A DNA stretch of 64,000 bases from Prochlorococcus sp. MIT 0701 (GCF_000760295.1 NZ_JNBA01000010.1:23220-87219); one strand, 5' to 3'; positions 51,660 through 61,550 are shown, counted from the first letter of the stretch. The notes: generated from the sequence alone by a model not told the origin. A program made the numbers and translations.

Positions 51660-52799
51660 TTAGCGTAAGCAGGCCATTGGGTGCCTTGGTGGTAGCCCTA
51701 GGGCCTTGGCGACACCCGGATGACAAACGGAGCCTTGAATTGTGTTGAGCCCGGAAAGAAGTTCGGGACGCTCGGTGACGGCCTCCTCAAGGCCCCGCCC
51801 GGCAATGCCAAGGATGTAGGGCAGGGTCACGCTCACCAGGGCTTCAGTGGAGGTAAAAGGCACCGCACCTGGCATGTTGCCGACGGCGTAGTGCTGGACG
51901 CCGTGGATGGTCACGGTGGGGTTGGTGTGGGTGGTCTCTTGGCTGGTGGCCACACAACCTCCCTGATCGATCGCTACATCCACGATTACTGAATTGGGCT
52001 TCATTTGTTTCACCATCTCTTCATCAACGAGGGTGGGTGCTCGACCACCGGGCGTCAGTACGGCACCGATCAAAAGGTCTGCAGTGGGGATGAGTCTCTC
52101 CAGCAGGCCACGGCTGTTGACAACGCTAATCAGCCTGCCGCGGCGGCTTGATTCAAGGCTACGCAACCGTTCAGGTGAGCGGTCTAGCAGCATCACTTCG
52201 GCATCCATGGCGGCGGCCAGCCTGGCTGCATTCCAGCCCACGGTGCCAGCGCCCAACACGACCACCCGGGCCGGTTGCACGCCGGTGCAGCCTCCGATCA
52301 GCACGCCGCGTCCGCCGTGAGGTCGTTCCAGCAAATGGGCGCCTACTTGTGCGGCTAGGCGGCCGGCAATTTCGCTCATTGGTGCCAGCAGTGGCAGGCT
52401 GCCGTTTTCCAGTTGCACCGTTTCGTAACCCACGCCGGTGGTGCCAGCATTGAGTAGCGCTTCACCCACCTTCGGGTAGGCGGCTAGGTGTAGGTAAGTG
52501 AATAGCACCATGTCTTGCCTGAGTAGACCGAACTCCTCTTCCTGAGGCTCCTTAACCTTCACGATCAGATGGGCTGCCCAGGCCTCCTCGCGGTTGACAA
52601 GCTTGGCACCGGCATTAGCGAAGGCCTCATCACCAATGCCCGCTCCAGCCCCGGCACCAGCCTGAACCCTTACTTCTAGCCCCTTGGTGACCAGTTCTTT
52701 TACCCCGTCAGGAGTAAGAGCCACTCTCAGCTCATCGGCTTTAATTTCGGTCGGTACCCCGATGCTGGCTATTGGGGCCGAAAGAATAGAGGAGTCCAT
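51660..52799 (-). CDS. ald: Alanine dehydrogenase
   Basis: NAD-dependent interconversion of alanine with pyruvate and ammonia. The 379 residues include the N-terminal IGVPTEIKADELRVALTP, the substrate Lys region LIVKVKEPQ and the NAD fold VVLGAGTVGWNAARLA. ATG 52799 is preferred over TTG 52808. It lies downstream of nadE on the same strand. Confidence 0.95.
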   Translation of the reverse strand: MDSSILSAPIASIGVPTEIKADELRVALTPDGVKELVTKGLEVRVQAGAGAGAGIGDEAFANAGAKLVNREEAWAAHLIVKVKEPQEEEFGLLRQDMVLFTYLHLAAYPKVGEALLNAGTTGVGYETVQLENGSLPLLAPMSEIAGRLAAQVGAHLLERPHGGRGVLIGGCTGVQPARVVVLGAGTVGWNAARLAAAMDAEVMLLDRSPERLRSLESSRRGRLISVVNSRGLLERLIPTADLLIGAVLTPGGRAPTLVDEEMVKQMKPNSVIVDVAIDQGGCVATSQETTHTNPTVTIHGVQHYAVGNMPGAVPFTSTEALVSVTLPYILGIAGRGLEEAVTERPELLSGLNTIQGSVCHPGVAKALGLPPRHPMACLR

Positions 52800-52861
52800 G
52801 GACGCCAATGACTTCTTTTAGGTTGGCGAGACCAGGCCAGCCTGACCAGGTTTTGTGGTGA

Positions 52862-54556
52862 TTATTCGGCGGCGATCGGTAGCCGCCAGCCGCTGCCAAA
52901 GGCCTGTGAACTCACCTTCAGCAGAGGTGGGGCCTGTCGCCGTTTGAATTCGGCCCGTCGCAGTAATTGCTCCACCCGCCCAATCAGGGCAGGGTCATGT
53001 CCTCTGCTGACAAGTTGCTCCGTACTGAGGCGTTCTTCAATCAGAGCTTTCAGCAGAGGGTCGAGGAGGGCGTAGTCGGGCAGTGAATCGCTATCGCGTT
53101 GGTTTGGGCGCAATTCGGCGCTGGGAGGCTTTTGGCGGATTGTCGTACCGATCAGCTCGCCTTTAGTTGGCAGTCCTACCTCTTTGCGGCATGTTTCGGC
53201 GGCAGGGCTGTCGAGCCAATCACAGAGGTTAAAGACGTTGGTTTTGTAGACATCTCCAATCACGGCTAGGCCACCGTTCATATCGCCATAGAGGGTGCAG
53301 TAGCCCACTGCTAGTTCGGATTTGTTGCCAGTGGATAGCAGCAGCTGGTCTTGTTGGTTGGCCAATGCCATCAGTAAGGTGCCGCGGATGCGGGATTGGA
53401 GGTTCTCTGCAGTAACGCCCTCGGGTGGCTTGCCGAGAGGAGGGATGAGGGCAGCCTCAAAATTCGTCATCAAGGTCGCAATCGACACAGTGTGAGTAGC
53501 CATGCCTAGTCGCTTGGCTAGGGCTAGGGCATCATCAATTGAGCCAGCTGAACTCCAGGGTGAGGGCATCAGTAGGGATGTCACCTGATCGGCGCCTATG
53601 GCCGCTGCGGCGATCACGGCCACCAGGGCCGAATCGATGCCACCGCTGAGGCCAAGCAATGCCCGCTTAAAGCCACATTTGCCAGCGTAGTCACGAACAC
53701 CTAGAACCAATGCCCGGAATAGTTTCTCCAGTGGTTCAATCGTAGGGACGTCGAGATGGGTCGCTGTAGAGGTTGCATCCCAGATAGCTAGTGCTTCGCG
53801 ACAACTTGGCAATTGCAGGGCAAGTTCAGCATGCTCATCGACGACGAAACTGGCGCCATCAAAGACCAGCTCGTCGTTGCCGCCCACTTGATTCACATAG
53901 ATAACCGGAGCGCTCAGTCTCTGCGCAGCCCTAGCGGCCAAGCGCTGGCGCAGAAGTTCTTTGGATTGGCTGAATGGCGAGGCCGAGAGATTAAGCAGTA
54001 GGTCGATGTTTTGTGGCAGGAGCGCTGCGATGGGGTCAGGGCCGGCAATGCGCTTGCCCTGCAGTGCTTCTTCCACCCATAGGTCTTCGCAGATTGTGAG
54101 CCCAAGGCGCCAGCGACGCCCATCGCGTTCAAGCTCCAACACAGCCGGAGTTCCTGCCGGGCGGAAATAGCGTTTTTCATCGAAGACGTCATAGGTGGGT
54201 AGCAGTTGCTTGCGAGCTACCACCTGCCATTGGGAGCTTTTGATCAGGGCTAGAGCATTGAAGAGCTGGGGCAGTTGAGGGTCATGGATTTGCTCGGCTA
54301 GGCCCACGAGCACTGCTAGATCAGGGGCTTCGCGGGCAAGGATGCTCGCCATCTGGTTGAGCACAGCGTTCTGTTGAACGAGGTGGTTGTGGCTAAGCAA
54401 CAGATCTCGGGGTGGGTATCCCCACAGGGAAAGCTCAGGCGTGAGTACCAGATCTGCGCCGAGATCAGCAGCCTCACGGCAGGCAGTCAGAATCTGTTCG
54501 CCGTTGCCAGCCAGGTCGCCTACAAGTGGATTGAGCTGGGCTAGAGCAAGGCGCAT
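52862..54556 (-). CDS. nadE: Glutamine-dependent NAD+ synthetase
   Basis: Makes NAD from nicotinate adenine dinucleotide, with glutamine as nitrogen donor. The N-terminal nitrilase domain shows the Glu-Lys-Cys triad in TPELSLWGYPP, RKQLLPTYDVFDE and LTICEDLW. The C-terminal synthetase domain has GLSGGIDSALV. It has 564 residues from ATG 54556, which shares a base with the nadD stop (TGATG). Having nadD and nadE adjacent couples the last two steps of NAD synthesis. Confidence 0.96.
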   Translation of the reverse strand: MRLALAQLNPLVGDLAGNGEQILTACREAADLGADLVLTPELSLWGYPPRDLLLSHNHLVQQNAVLNQMASILAREAPDLAVLVGLAEQIHDPQLPQLFNALALIKSSQWQVVARKQLLPTYDVFDEKRYFRPAGTPAVLELERDGRRWRLGLTICEDLWVEEALQGKRIAGPDPIAALLPQNIDLLLNLSASPFSQSKELLRQRLAARAAQRLSAPVIYVNQVGGNDELVFDGASFVVDEHAELALQLPSCREALAIWDATSTATHLDVPTIEPLEKLFRALVLGVRDYAGKCGFKRALLGLSGGIDSALVAVIAAAAIGADQVTSLLMPSPWSSAGSIDDALALAKRLGMATHTVSIATLMTNFEAALIPPLGKPPEGVTAENLQSRIRGTLLMALANQQDQLLLSTGNKSELAVGYCTLYGDMNGGLAVIGDVYKTNVFNLCDWLDSPAAETCRKEVGLPTKGELIGTTIRQKPPSAELRPNQRDSDSLPDYALLDPLLKALIEERLSTEQLVSRGHDPALIGRVEQLLRRAEFKRRQAPPLLKVSSQAFGSGWRLPIAAE

Positions 54557-55140
54557 CAGGGAATGGTGGCGAGGCCGTAGAGGTTGTGTTTCAGAACCAA
54601 TGGCCACAATGCTGCAGGGATCTGAGCCGGCTTGGGTTGACTGCGCACCTCAGAACTTGAGGTGGCGGGGATTTGCATTGGTAGCAGCTCGATACGACCA
54701 CCCAAGCATTCCAGGGCTTCGAGTTGCTGTAGCTGTAGTGGCCAACCTTGACGAGGAGCAATGGCGAGGCGGGCGAGTTGCAAGACAGCCCGAGCATCTT
54801 TCCAGTGGGGGATTTGGCCGGCTAGATCACTGCCAATCACAAACACCAATTCGTTGCTAGGCCAGCGAGTGTTTGCAAGTTTCAGGGTAGTGATTGCCCA
54901 TGGACTGCTGAGCTCTTGCGCCAGCTCTAGCTGCGGATTAGCGATCGCCTTCACCAAAGTAGCCAGCAGAGCTTTTCGCTTCTCCAATGGGGCGTAGTGG
55001 CGTTTCATCGGGTTGTCGCTAGCCCAGGTGGCGACCTTTGGGAACATCGCCACCAAGCCTTCCAACAGTGCTTGGTGGCCGCAGGTTGGGGGGTCGGCGC
55101 TTGTGCCAAACAGGGCGATGGTGCCCTGATGCTTGCTCAT
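54556..55140 (-). CDS. nadD: Nicotinate-nucleotide adenylyltransferase family protein
   Basis: Transfers AMP to nicotinate mononucleotide, the step before NadE. The 194-residue protein shows the nucleotidyltransferase motif LFGTSADPPTCGHQALLE, with a ..DPxxxGH pattern. WASDNPMKRHYAPLEKRKA and FVIGSDL follow. It lies between the GTPase gene, whose stop overlaps its start (ATGA), and nadE. The longer open frame to 55542 runs back into the GTPase gene. Confidence 0.9.
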   Translation of the reverse strand: MSKHQGTIALFGTSADPPTCGHQALLEGLVAMFPKVATWASDNPMKRHYAPLEKRKALLATLVKAIANPQLELAQELSSPWAITTLKLANTRWPSNELVFVIGSDLAGQIPHWKDARAVLQLARLAIAPRQGWPLQLQQLEALECLGGRIELLPMQIPATSSSEVRSQPKPAQIPAALWPLVLKHNLYGLATIP

Positions 55141-56459
55141 GGAAGCAGGGTCTGAAGTTGGCACGGTTCGTTGGCCGCCAGCTCTGGCCAATCGATCAGC
55201 CAGCGACGGACTTGAGGGTCGTTGGCAGCCAGGCGCCTTAGCAGTGCAGCTGGTTGGGCCTCGCGTCGTTGGCTGCCAAGCAATAGTTCTCGTGCTGCTA
55301 GGCGGCCGGTGCGTCGTGTTGTGTGCACGGCGAGGGCTGCTTGAGCGAGGGCAACTGGGGCTGCTGGCGCCAGGCTTAAACCGCCGGTGAAGGGAACTGC
55401 CAGCAGCAGCAGCTGACGCACTGCGCTGAGCGCCAGTTGAATGCCCAGTTGAGCACCTCCTAGAAGGGCATTGTGGCTCGAGAGGCGGCCGAGTAGTTGC
55501 CGGGCTGCAGGGCCGCCGATCTGCAGGCCATAGAGCTGGCAAAGCTTGACGACCAGAGCAGTGTCACAAGCCAGACCCCCGGCTAGATCCAGTAGCACTA
55601 GAGGATTGGCCGCCACGCCGGAAGCTTTGATGGCGGCAAAACGGCCGATTAAGCCTTGGGCTGCAGCCTTGCTTCGCTGCAATCGTCCTCGCTTGAGGAC
55701 CTGGTAAAAACGGTCGGCCTGCCGCAAGGCATTGAGAGCCAAAAGCAACTCACCCTGCTCCATCAGTAGGTGAATCAGGGCTTTGCGCAGCGGCTCCACT
55801 TGAGGGGGGCAGATATTGCTACGCACAAGGCCATCAGCACGAAGCCGCGCCTCACGTGGAGCGGCGGCCACAGCATGGAGTTGTAGTTGGAGAGCTGCAG
55901 CGGGCAGGCGGCTGCGAATACTTGCCAAAAGTGCATTGCACTGCTCTGTCGACCAGCAATCGCAGCGGTTGAGCACAAGCACGATCGGCCTGCCACTTTT
56001 GAGCAGGGTCTTGAGGGCAGCTGCTTCGACGCTGGTGAGGTCGCTGTCAAGAACCAGCAGCACCAGATCGGCCTGCAGAGCTACCCTCGCCGCTAGCCGT
56101 GCCCTGCCGGCAGCAGCGATCTCATCGATGCCGGGAGTGTCGACCAGCTCTACAGAATCAAGATTATTAATCGGTTGGCACCAATCCACCGCTTGTTGGT
56201 GACGGGTGCAGCCATGGGCTACATCGGTGGCAAAGACGTTCTGGCCCAGCAGTGCATTGAGCAGGCTTGATTTGCCGACTCCTACTCGACCAAACACTGC
56301 GACTCGCAATCGACGCTGCTCCAATCGCTTGAGTTGGCGATTCAGTGCGATCAGCTCCCCAGCGAATTGGTTGTATTCGCGGTTACTCAGCGATAGTTGT
56401 TTGACCCACTGGCTGAGTAGAAGGTGACAGCGCTCGGGTGTGGAGGGGGGTTGCGTCAT
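55137..56459 (-). CDS. Era/dynamin-like GTPase with hydrophobic C-terminal region
   Basis: A 440-residue protein. The GTP-binding loop FGRVGVGKSS is at residues 56-65, DTPG at 107-110, and NRCD at 164-167 stands in for the usual NKxD. The C-terminal half is alanine- and leucine-rich with hydrophobic segments, which suggests membrane association. The role is unknown. The start shares a base with the upstream stop (TAATG), giving ATG at 56459. Confidence 0.82.
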   Translation of the reverse strand: MTQPPSTPERCHLLLSQWVKQLSLSNREYNQFAGELIALNRQLKRLEQRRLRVAVFGRVGVGKSSLLNALLGQNVFATDVAHGCTRHQQAVDWCQPINNLDSVELVDTPGIDEIAAAGRARLAARVALQADLVLLVLDSDLTSVEAAALKTLLKSGRPIVLVLNRCDCWSTEQCNALLASIRSRLPAAALQLQLHAVAAAPREARLRADGLVRSNICPPQVEPLRKALIHLLMEQGELLLALNALRQADRFYQVLKRGRLQRSKAAAQGLIGRFAAIKASGVAANPLVLLDLAGGLACDTALVVKLCQLYGLQIGGPAARQLLGRLSSHNALLGGAQLGIQLALSAVRQLLLLAVPFTGGLSLAPAAPVALAQAALAVHTTRRTGRLAARELLLGSQRREAQPAALLRRLAANDPQVRRWLIDWPELAANEPCQLQTLLP

Positions 56460-57454
56460 TAGCTTGACTTCCTCCACCAGCCGGCCAGTACGGCCAAGAC
56501 CGCTTCGGCACCGATCACGCCCACGAAACCGCCGAACTCATCAACCACCACTCTCACGCCGCTGTTGTCACGACGGAAGCCAGTGAGTAGTCGATCGGCG
56601 CGAATCATTTCAGGTACAAATTCCACCGTTTCACTGAGGTCTGCAGGGGTGAGGTGACCCTGACCCTGCAGAAGGGCGGTGAGCAGCCTTTCGCGGCTGG
56701 CCACGCCAAGAACTTTATCGACTTCTTGGCCAAGCACGACCCACCACTCGGCGTTGTGGGTGAGCAGTTCAGGGCGAAGTGTTTCAAGGTTGGCCGCAGC
56801 ATCGAGGGTGGGAGCTGCCACCCGGGGGATCATCAGGTCGCGGGCTGTGAGGTCATTGAGTTGGAACACCTTGGCGATCATGGCAGCTTCATCGGCCTCG
56901 ATCTGCCCTTTTTGCGACCCGAGCCTTGCCAGCAGCCTGATTTCATTCTCATTCGTGCTCAGTTCGTTCTCGGCGGTAATTGCTGGCAATAACCGCTCGA
57001 GCAATACCACCACTGGACGCATCAGCAGGCCAAGCAGGTGCAGCACTGGGGCACTGGAGAGGGAAACCGATAGGGCCAGGCGGCTGCCGAGGGATTTTGG
57101 CAGGATCTCGCCCAGCACGATCACGAGCAATGTGAGACCTACCGAAAACAACGGCAAGGCCACATCACTGATGTTGTGCTTCTCAAAGACATAAGCCGCA
57201 AAGGCGCCAAGCATCAGGCTGCCGAAAATGTTGAAGCCGTTGTTGGCGATCACCAGTACAGACAGAGTGCGTCCCAGCCGTTGACGTAGTTGGGCTAAGC
57301 GTCTGGCGCCAGCGATTGGTTGGGGCCGTGCTGCCAGCTCATGCACTTGCACAGGATTCACTGTGAGTAGTGCAGCCTCCACACCTGAGCACAAGGCAGA
57401 ACCGGTGATAACGACAACGACCAATAGCGTTAAGACCAGGAGGTCGTTGCTCAT
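56459..57454 (-). CDS. CNNM/HlyC-type membrane protein with CBS domains
   Basis: The 331-residue protein has an N-terminal DUF21 membrane domain of four helices (VLTLLVVVVITGSALCSGVEAALLT at the start). A pair of CBS domains follows, at about residues 205-325 (DLMIPRVA..VVVDEFGGFVGVIGAE). Family members move magnesium or other divalent ions or sense adenine nucleotides. The usual C-terminal CorC domain is absent, so it is a short form. It is first in a four-gene chain with the GTPase, nadD and nadE. Confidence 0.85.
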   Translation of the reverse strand: MSNDLLVLTLLVVVVITGSALCSGVEAALLTVNPVQVHELAARPQPIAGARRLAQLRQRLGRTLSVLVIANNGFNIFGSLMLGAFAAYVFEKHNISDVALPLFSVGLTLLVIVLGEILPKSLGSRLALSVSLSSAPVLHLLGLLMRPVVVLLERLLPAITAENELSTNENEIRLLARLGSQKGQIEADEAAMIAKVFQLNDLTARDLMIPRVAAPTLDAAANLETLRPELLTHNAEWWVVLGQEVDKVLGVASRERLLTALLQGQGHLTPADLSETVEFVPEMIRADRLLTGFRRDNSGVRVVVDEFGGFVGVIGAEAVLAVLAGWWRKSS

Positions 57455-57648
57455 GCCTGGCGGGGGGGGGTAAGGATGTCGTGGTTGATCACGACAAGTC
57501 GTAAATGCTTTTGCGACTCCTGATCATGGCCACGCAGTGTGACCGTCTCGGGCATCAGGATTAGTGGTGATCCGCTAATGGCGGACGATGGCATGGAGGG
57601 TTCCCCCTGCATGGTGTTCTGCTGCCATCCTGACGTCCAAATGCTGTT

Positions 57649-58980
57649 GTGTCTCTTGCCGTGATCGATCTGTGTATCTTCCATCAGCGTCGCGCTTGCT
57701 TGATGGCGCAATTGGGGGGTGTGGCAGCGGTAATTCCAGCGGCTTCGTTCGTGACGCATCACGCCGATTGCGAGTATCCGTTTCGTCAAAACAGTGACTT
57801 TTGGTATCTCACGGGTCTGGATGAGCCTGATGCGGTGGCTTTGCTTTTGCCCTATCGACCCGAAGGTGAGCGTTTTGTGCTGTTTGTGCAACCCAAAGAG
57901 CCAACGACCGAGGTATGGAATGGCTTCCGTTGGGGTGTCGAGGGAGCAGTGGCGCAGTTCGGCGCTGATCATGCTCATCCAATAGCTGAATTGCCTCAGC
58001 TGTTGGGCGATTACCTCAAAGGCGCCGAAGCGATTGGCTTCAGGGTGGGGAAGTATCCAAAGGTGGAGCCACTTGTTCTGCAGGCCTGGGCTAAGCAACT
58101 CGATCAGGCCCCACGTAGCGGCGTATCAGCGCTTGGTCTTGTGGCCCCTTGCCCTTTCATCCATCAGTTGAGGTTGCGCAAGGGGGCAGAGGAAATCGAG
58201 CGCATGCGTGAGACGGCTCGGATTTCTGCGGAAGCTCATCAGCTGGCTAGGGATACGGCGCGTCCGGGCATGAATGAGCGACAGCTGCAGGCTGTAATCG
58301 AGCAGCATTTTCTTGAGCAAGGCGCGCGCGGCCCTGCCTATGGATCGATCGTGGCCGGCGGCGATAACGCCTGCGTGTTGCATTACACCGCTAACAATGC
58401 TCCGCTTGTTGATGGCGAGCTGGTGTTGATCGATGCAGGCTGTTCGCTCGTTGATTATTACAACGGAGATATCACTAGGACATTCCCTGTTAACGGACGC
58501 TTTAGCGCAGAGCAACGCGCTCTGTATGAGCTGGTTTTAGCAGCGCAGCAGGCAGCGATCGCTGAGGTAAGACCGGGTGGCACTGCTGATCGAGTGCATG
58601 ATCTTGCGGTGCGGGTGCTCGTTGAAGGGCTTGTGGAATTGGGTTTATTGCTTGGCAGTGTTGATGGACTGATTGAGCAAGGGGCCTACCGACACCTTTA
58701 TATGCATCGCACTGGCCATTGGCTGGGCCTTGATGTTCATGATGTAGGCGCCTATCGCCTTGGTGAGCATCCGGTGGATCTTGAGCCCGGCATGGTGTTA
58801 ACAGTGGAACCGGGTTTGTATGTCAGTGACCGTTTGCCAGTGCCAGACGGGCAACCAGCGATCGCTGAACGTTGGAAGGGGATCGGCATTCGTATTGAGG
58901 ATGATGTGTTGGTAAGTGAGCAGGGGTATGAGGTGCTCACATCGTTAGCTGAGAAAAGTACTGAAGCAATGCAGCGATGA
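57649..58980 (+). CDS. pepP: Xaa-Pro aminopeptidase P
   Basis: Removes an N-terminal residue before proline. The 443-residue pita-bread metallopeptidase shows the metal ligands: two Asp in LIDAGCSLVDYYNGDITRTF, His in HRTGHWLGLDVHD, Glu in LTVEPGLYV and Glu in IRIEDDVLV. A GTG at 57649 is the assumed start; a GTG/ATG a few codons on is possible. It is divergent from the CNNM-like gene. Confidence 0.93.
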   Translation: MSLAVIDLCIFHQRRACLMAQLGGVAAVIPAASFVTHHADCEYPFRQNSDFWYLTGLDEPDAVALLLPYRPEGERFVLFVQPKEPTTEVWNGFRWGVEGAVAQFGADHAHPIAELPQLLGDYLKGAEAIGFRVGKYPKVEPLVLQAWAKQLDQAPRSGVSALGLVAPCPFIHQLRLRKGAEEIERMRETARISAEAHQLARDTARPGMNERQLQAVIEQHFLEQGARGPAYGSIVAGGDNACVLHYTANNAPLVDGELVLIDAGCSLVDYYNGDITRTFPVNGRFSAEQRALYELVLAAQQAAIAEVRPGGTADRVHDLAVRVLVEGLVELGLLLGSVDGLIEQGAYRHLYMHRTGHWLGLDVHDVGAYRLGEHPVDLEPGMVLTVEPGLYVSDRLPVPDGQPAIAERWKGIGIRIEDDVLVSEQGYEVLTSLAEKSTEAMQR

Positions 58981-59358
58981 CAAGTTGAGCTTTTGTGAGA
59001 AAAATATTGGATTTGGATGTTGTCAAATATGGAGATGACAAGTTCTAATAGTGAATTCCTGCAAAGCTTCCCCTGGGTATGCTTGCGGATGCAATCGGGT
59101 TATGTTTGGCGATAACTATTTGCCCGGAATCGTTGATGCTTTTAGAGGTGTGACTGTGCGCATCATGGCCTTGAAGCAGTGATCCAGTGCTTCAGGGCCT
59201 AGTAAAATCTACGGTCGTATTGATAGCTGCTGATCATCTACATCTGCTGCCATTATCGTTGCATGTTGATTGCTGATTAGGCGTCTTAATCACTTTTCTG
59301 TGATGGCTATTGTCAAGCAATCATTTCGCCACAGAGCTGTTAATATTTTGTTTGCTGA
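58981..59358. other. 378-base gap with a speculative short frame
   Basis: The stretch is AT-rich and lies between pepP and the convergent SUMF1-like gene. A GTG at 59051 opens a 43-codon frame on the plus strand ending at 59182. It has three cysteines and ends GDNYLPGIVDAFRGVTVRIM. Otherwise no RNA gene or clear terminator was seen. Confidence 0.3.
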
Positions 59359-61326
59359 CTAAGCAACGCTCCAAGACGTGCCCATATCGGTATAGCCAGC
59401 TGCAATGAATCCTGCATGGTCAACTGCTAAATTTGAGTAGCCATTGGCACCAGTCTCAGCATTGAAATAACGTTTATAATCTACTGAGCCCGCATCTGAT
59501 GCAAGAGCCTCGAAAGCGTATTCTAGGTTCGAATATTGTTCGGTTTCGGAAAGTTTATTTGCCTCCTCCTTATCGCTCGTGTAAAGGTGTGTAGAGCTGG
59601 CTACATGTAGAAGTGAATAAAAACTTTTAGCGTCGCCTTGAGTGGCCTGATCCCAGAAAGGATTACCCATGGAAACATATCCCGATCCTTCTCTTGATCC
59701 GTCAGGACCTGAATAAAGTTTGTCGATTGCATTTTTGATGTCAGATGTGTAGTAAGTATCAAGAGAGTCGACTGAATCCACTCTGGAAACGTACTTTATG
59801 CCTGTCAGTGGATCTTCTCTTCCAGAATCAATAAGGCTATCAACGTTGGAATTGTTATAATCGAATTCAGTATGTTCGACATGACTAACCCTCGCACCTC
59901 CGTATTGGTAGCCAGATCCAAGCACTTGCCCATAAGGATCAGATGCGCCAGTTGCAGTAATCCAAAGTTGATATTCCGCTGCATTCGTTATCCCCCCATG
60001 AGCCCGAAGATATATAGGTATATCCTGTGGATTGATGCCATCGTTAGATTCAGGAGCTTTTGAGATGGTATCCGTTATCTCAACTAGATTTCCGCCCATA
60101 TCGTATGCAAGCCAGGGGGATGGACTGCCGGAACCACCAACGTCAGTTACGTTGGCCTTGCTAGTATTTTGAGGTGCATATGTTGGCTGCCAGAAAACCC
60201 CATAGTCATATGTTGCATAACCATTAGAGGATAGGACACCGTCATTAAGAAGATTCTTATTGACATTTCCATCACTGCCAACATCGATTATGGCATTGAC
60301 ATTATCCGCAGAATCTCCCTGGCTTAGGCCAAGATCTTTGCCCAGGGATGTGAATAGAGGTAGAGGAGCCTCATTACTTGAGGTTGGGTAATAAAAATAC
60401 TCAGTTTCATTGGATGTTTCGTTTCCATTTCCAGCAAAATAGGCTGCCTTGACCCACTCGTCCTGGCTAGGCATGAAAAAACCTTGGTTCCCTTCACGAG
60501 ATAGAAAAGCATAATTACTATCGTCAAGTCGATATGCGCCGCTATATATATCTTCCGAAAAACGTATATACTTCTTGTTTGTCTTTACATTGAATCCTTC
60601 AGGGCTAACCTCATTTTCTTGAGTGCCTGCGACAACCTCGCCATTGGTAAGTGAATTCACAAAATATGCTAGTTGGAATGCACCCAAAAACATGATTGGC
60701 TTGTTGCCCCAAGTCTCGTCAGCAAGGGTATAGTGCTTGCCGTCTGGTGCGTTTTGAATATAAGCAATTTGCCCCTGATGTGGATTGGAAAGAGGGCTAT
60801 TTTTGTCGGACCAAAGTTTTACTTTTGTCCACGGTTGCTCTTTGTTCTCTCCAGAAGGATCAACAGCATTTAGAAATGCCACGTATTGATCTGTGGTGAC
60901 CTCGTACTGGCCTATTTGATACTCGTAGGGCACATCTCCAACAACTTGATAATTGAATAAAAGGCTATTGCTATCATCTTCTGCAATGACTGGGGAAACA
61001 GTTGGTTCCTCAAAGGCGAAGGCCGGAATGGTTTCTGGCGGCAAAAAACCACGTACGCCAATTCCTTCGTTGCCCGCATCAGTAACCTCTGAGAAGCTGA
61101 TTACGGTGTCATATAAGGAATTGCTCTTTACAAAGGCTTTGACTTTAGCCAGGTCTGATTTGCTGTTGAAACTCTTGATGCCAAGCTCAGATGCTGCTTC
61201 TGTATAGGCACGAATTAAGCTTGCTTCTTCTTCTGAAAGATTGGCAGTGTCTAGGTCCATTACCTTGGCGACACGCTTTTCCTTTTTGGTTAGATTATTC
61301 TTTGATATAGAAGCTTCAGTTGACAT
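59359..61326 (-). CDS. SUMF1/FGE-fold protein without cysteines
   Basis: A 655-residue acidic protein. Residues about 130-480 match the formylglycine-generating-enzyme-like fold: VPYEYQIGQYEVTTDQYVAFLN at the start, FMPSQDEWVKAAYF in the middle and LAYDMGGNLVEITDT at the end. The protein has no cysteine at all, so it lacks the redox/copper-binding cysteines of true FGE and cannot be that enzyme. The C-terminal 120 residues carry a repeat-like segment (FYSLLHVASSTHLYTS..RYFNAETGANGYSN) that looks like a DUF5648-type carbohydrate-binding repeat. There is no signal peptide. Its composition suggests a secreted or surface protein, perhaps through a C-terminal export route. The function is unknown. 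Confidence 0.7.
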   Translation of the reverse strand: MSTEASISKNNLTKKEKRVAKVMDLDTANLSEEEASLIRAYTEAASELGIKSFNSKSDLAKVKAFVKSNSLYDTVISFSEVTDAGNEGIGVRGFLPPETIPAFAFEEPTVSPVIAEDDSNSLLFNYQVVGDVPYEYQIGQYEVTTDQYVAFLNAVDPSGENKEQPWTKVKLWSDKNSPLSNPHQGQIAYIQNAPDGKHYTLADETWGNKPIMFLGAFQLAYFVNSLTNGEVVAGTQENEVSPEGFNVKTNKKYIRFSEDIYSGAYRLDDSNYAFLSREGNQGFFMPSQDEWVKAAYFAGNGNETSNETEYFYYPTSSNEAPLPLFTSLGKDLGLSQGDSADNVNAIIDVGSDGNVNKNLLNDGVLSSNGYATYDYGVFWQPTYAPQNTSKANVTDVGGSGSPSPWLAYDMGGNLVEITDTISKAPESNDGINPQDIPIYLRAHGGITNAAEYQLWITATGASDPYGQVLGSGYQYGGARVSHVEHTEFDYNNSNVDSLIDSGREDPLTGIKYVSRVDSVDSLDTYYTSDIKNAIDKLYSGPDGSREGSGYVSMGNPFWDQATQGDAKSFYSLLHVASSTHLYTSDKEEANKLSETEQYSNLEYAFEALASDAGSVDYKRYFNAETGANGYSNLAVDHAGFIAAGYTDMGTSWSVA

Positions 61327-61550
61327 TAAATGCGATCAATTAATTCAATAAGACTTTAATACGGGATCAGTTCATCTCGCTAGTTCCCTTTTTATTTTAA
61401 TCATTTGATGTATTGGTTGATGGTCGGCTCGCCGGAATCGAGTCGCTTATGGAAACATCTTTAAAAATAATTTATTTGTATAGACGTAACTAGATTAAAG
61501 GCAAGGTATTTAGCTTCCTTCGCTTCAAGTTTTTAGCTTTCTGACCTTTG

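Noticed and set aside
54556..55542. A long nadD frame of 328 residues
   Set aside because: The extra N-terminal part is antisense-free but lies inside the GTPase gene in another frame and is Arg/Pro/Ser-rich, unlike NadD. The ATG at 55140 fits the family.
57455..58098. A 215-codon open frame on the minus strand opposite the start of pepP
   Set aside because: It lies antisense to well-conserved pepP coding sequence, shows no domain pattern and has a composition expected of a shadow frame.
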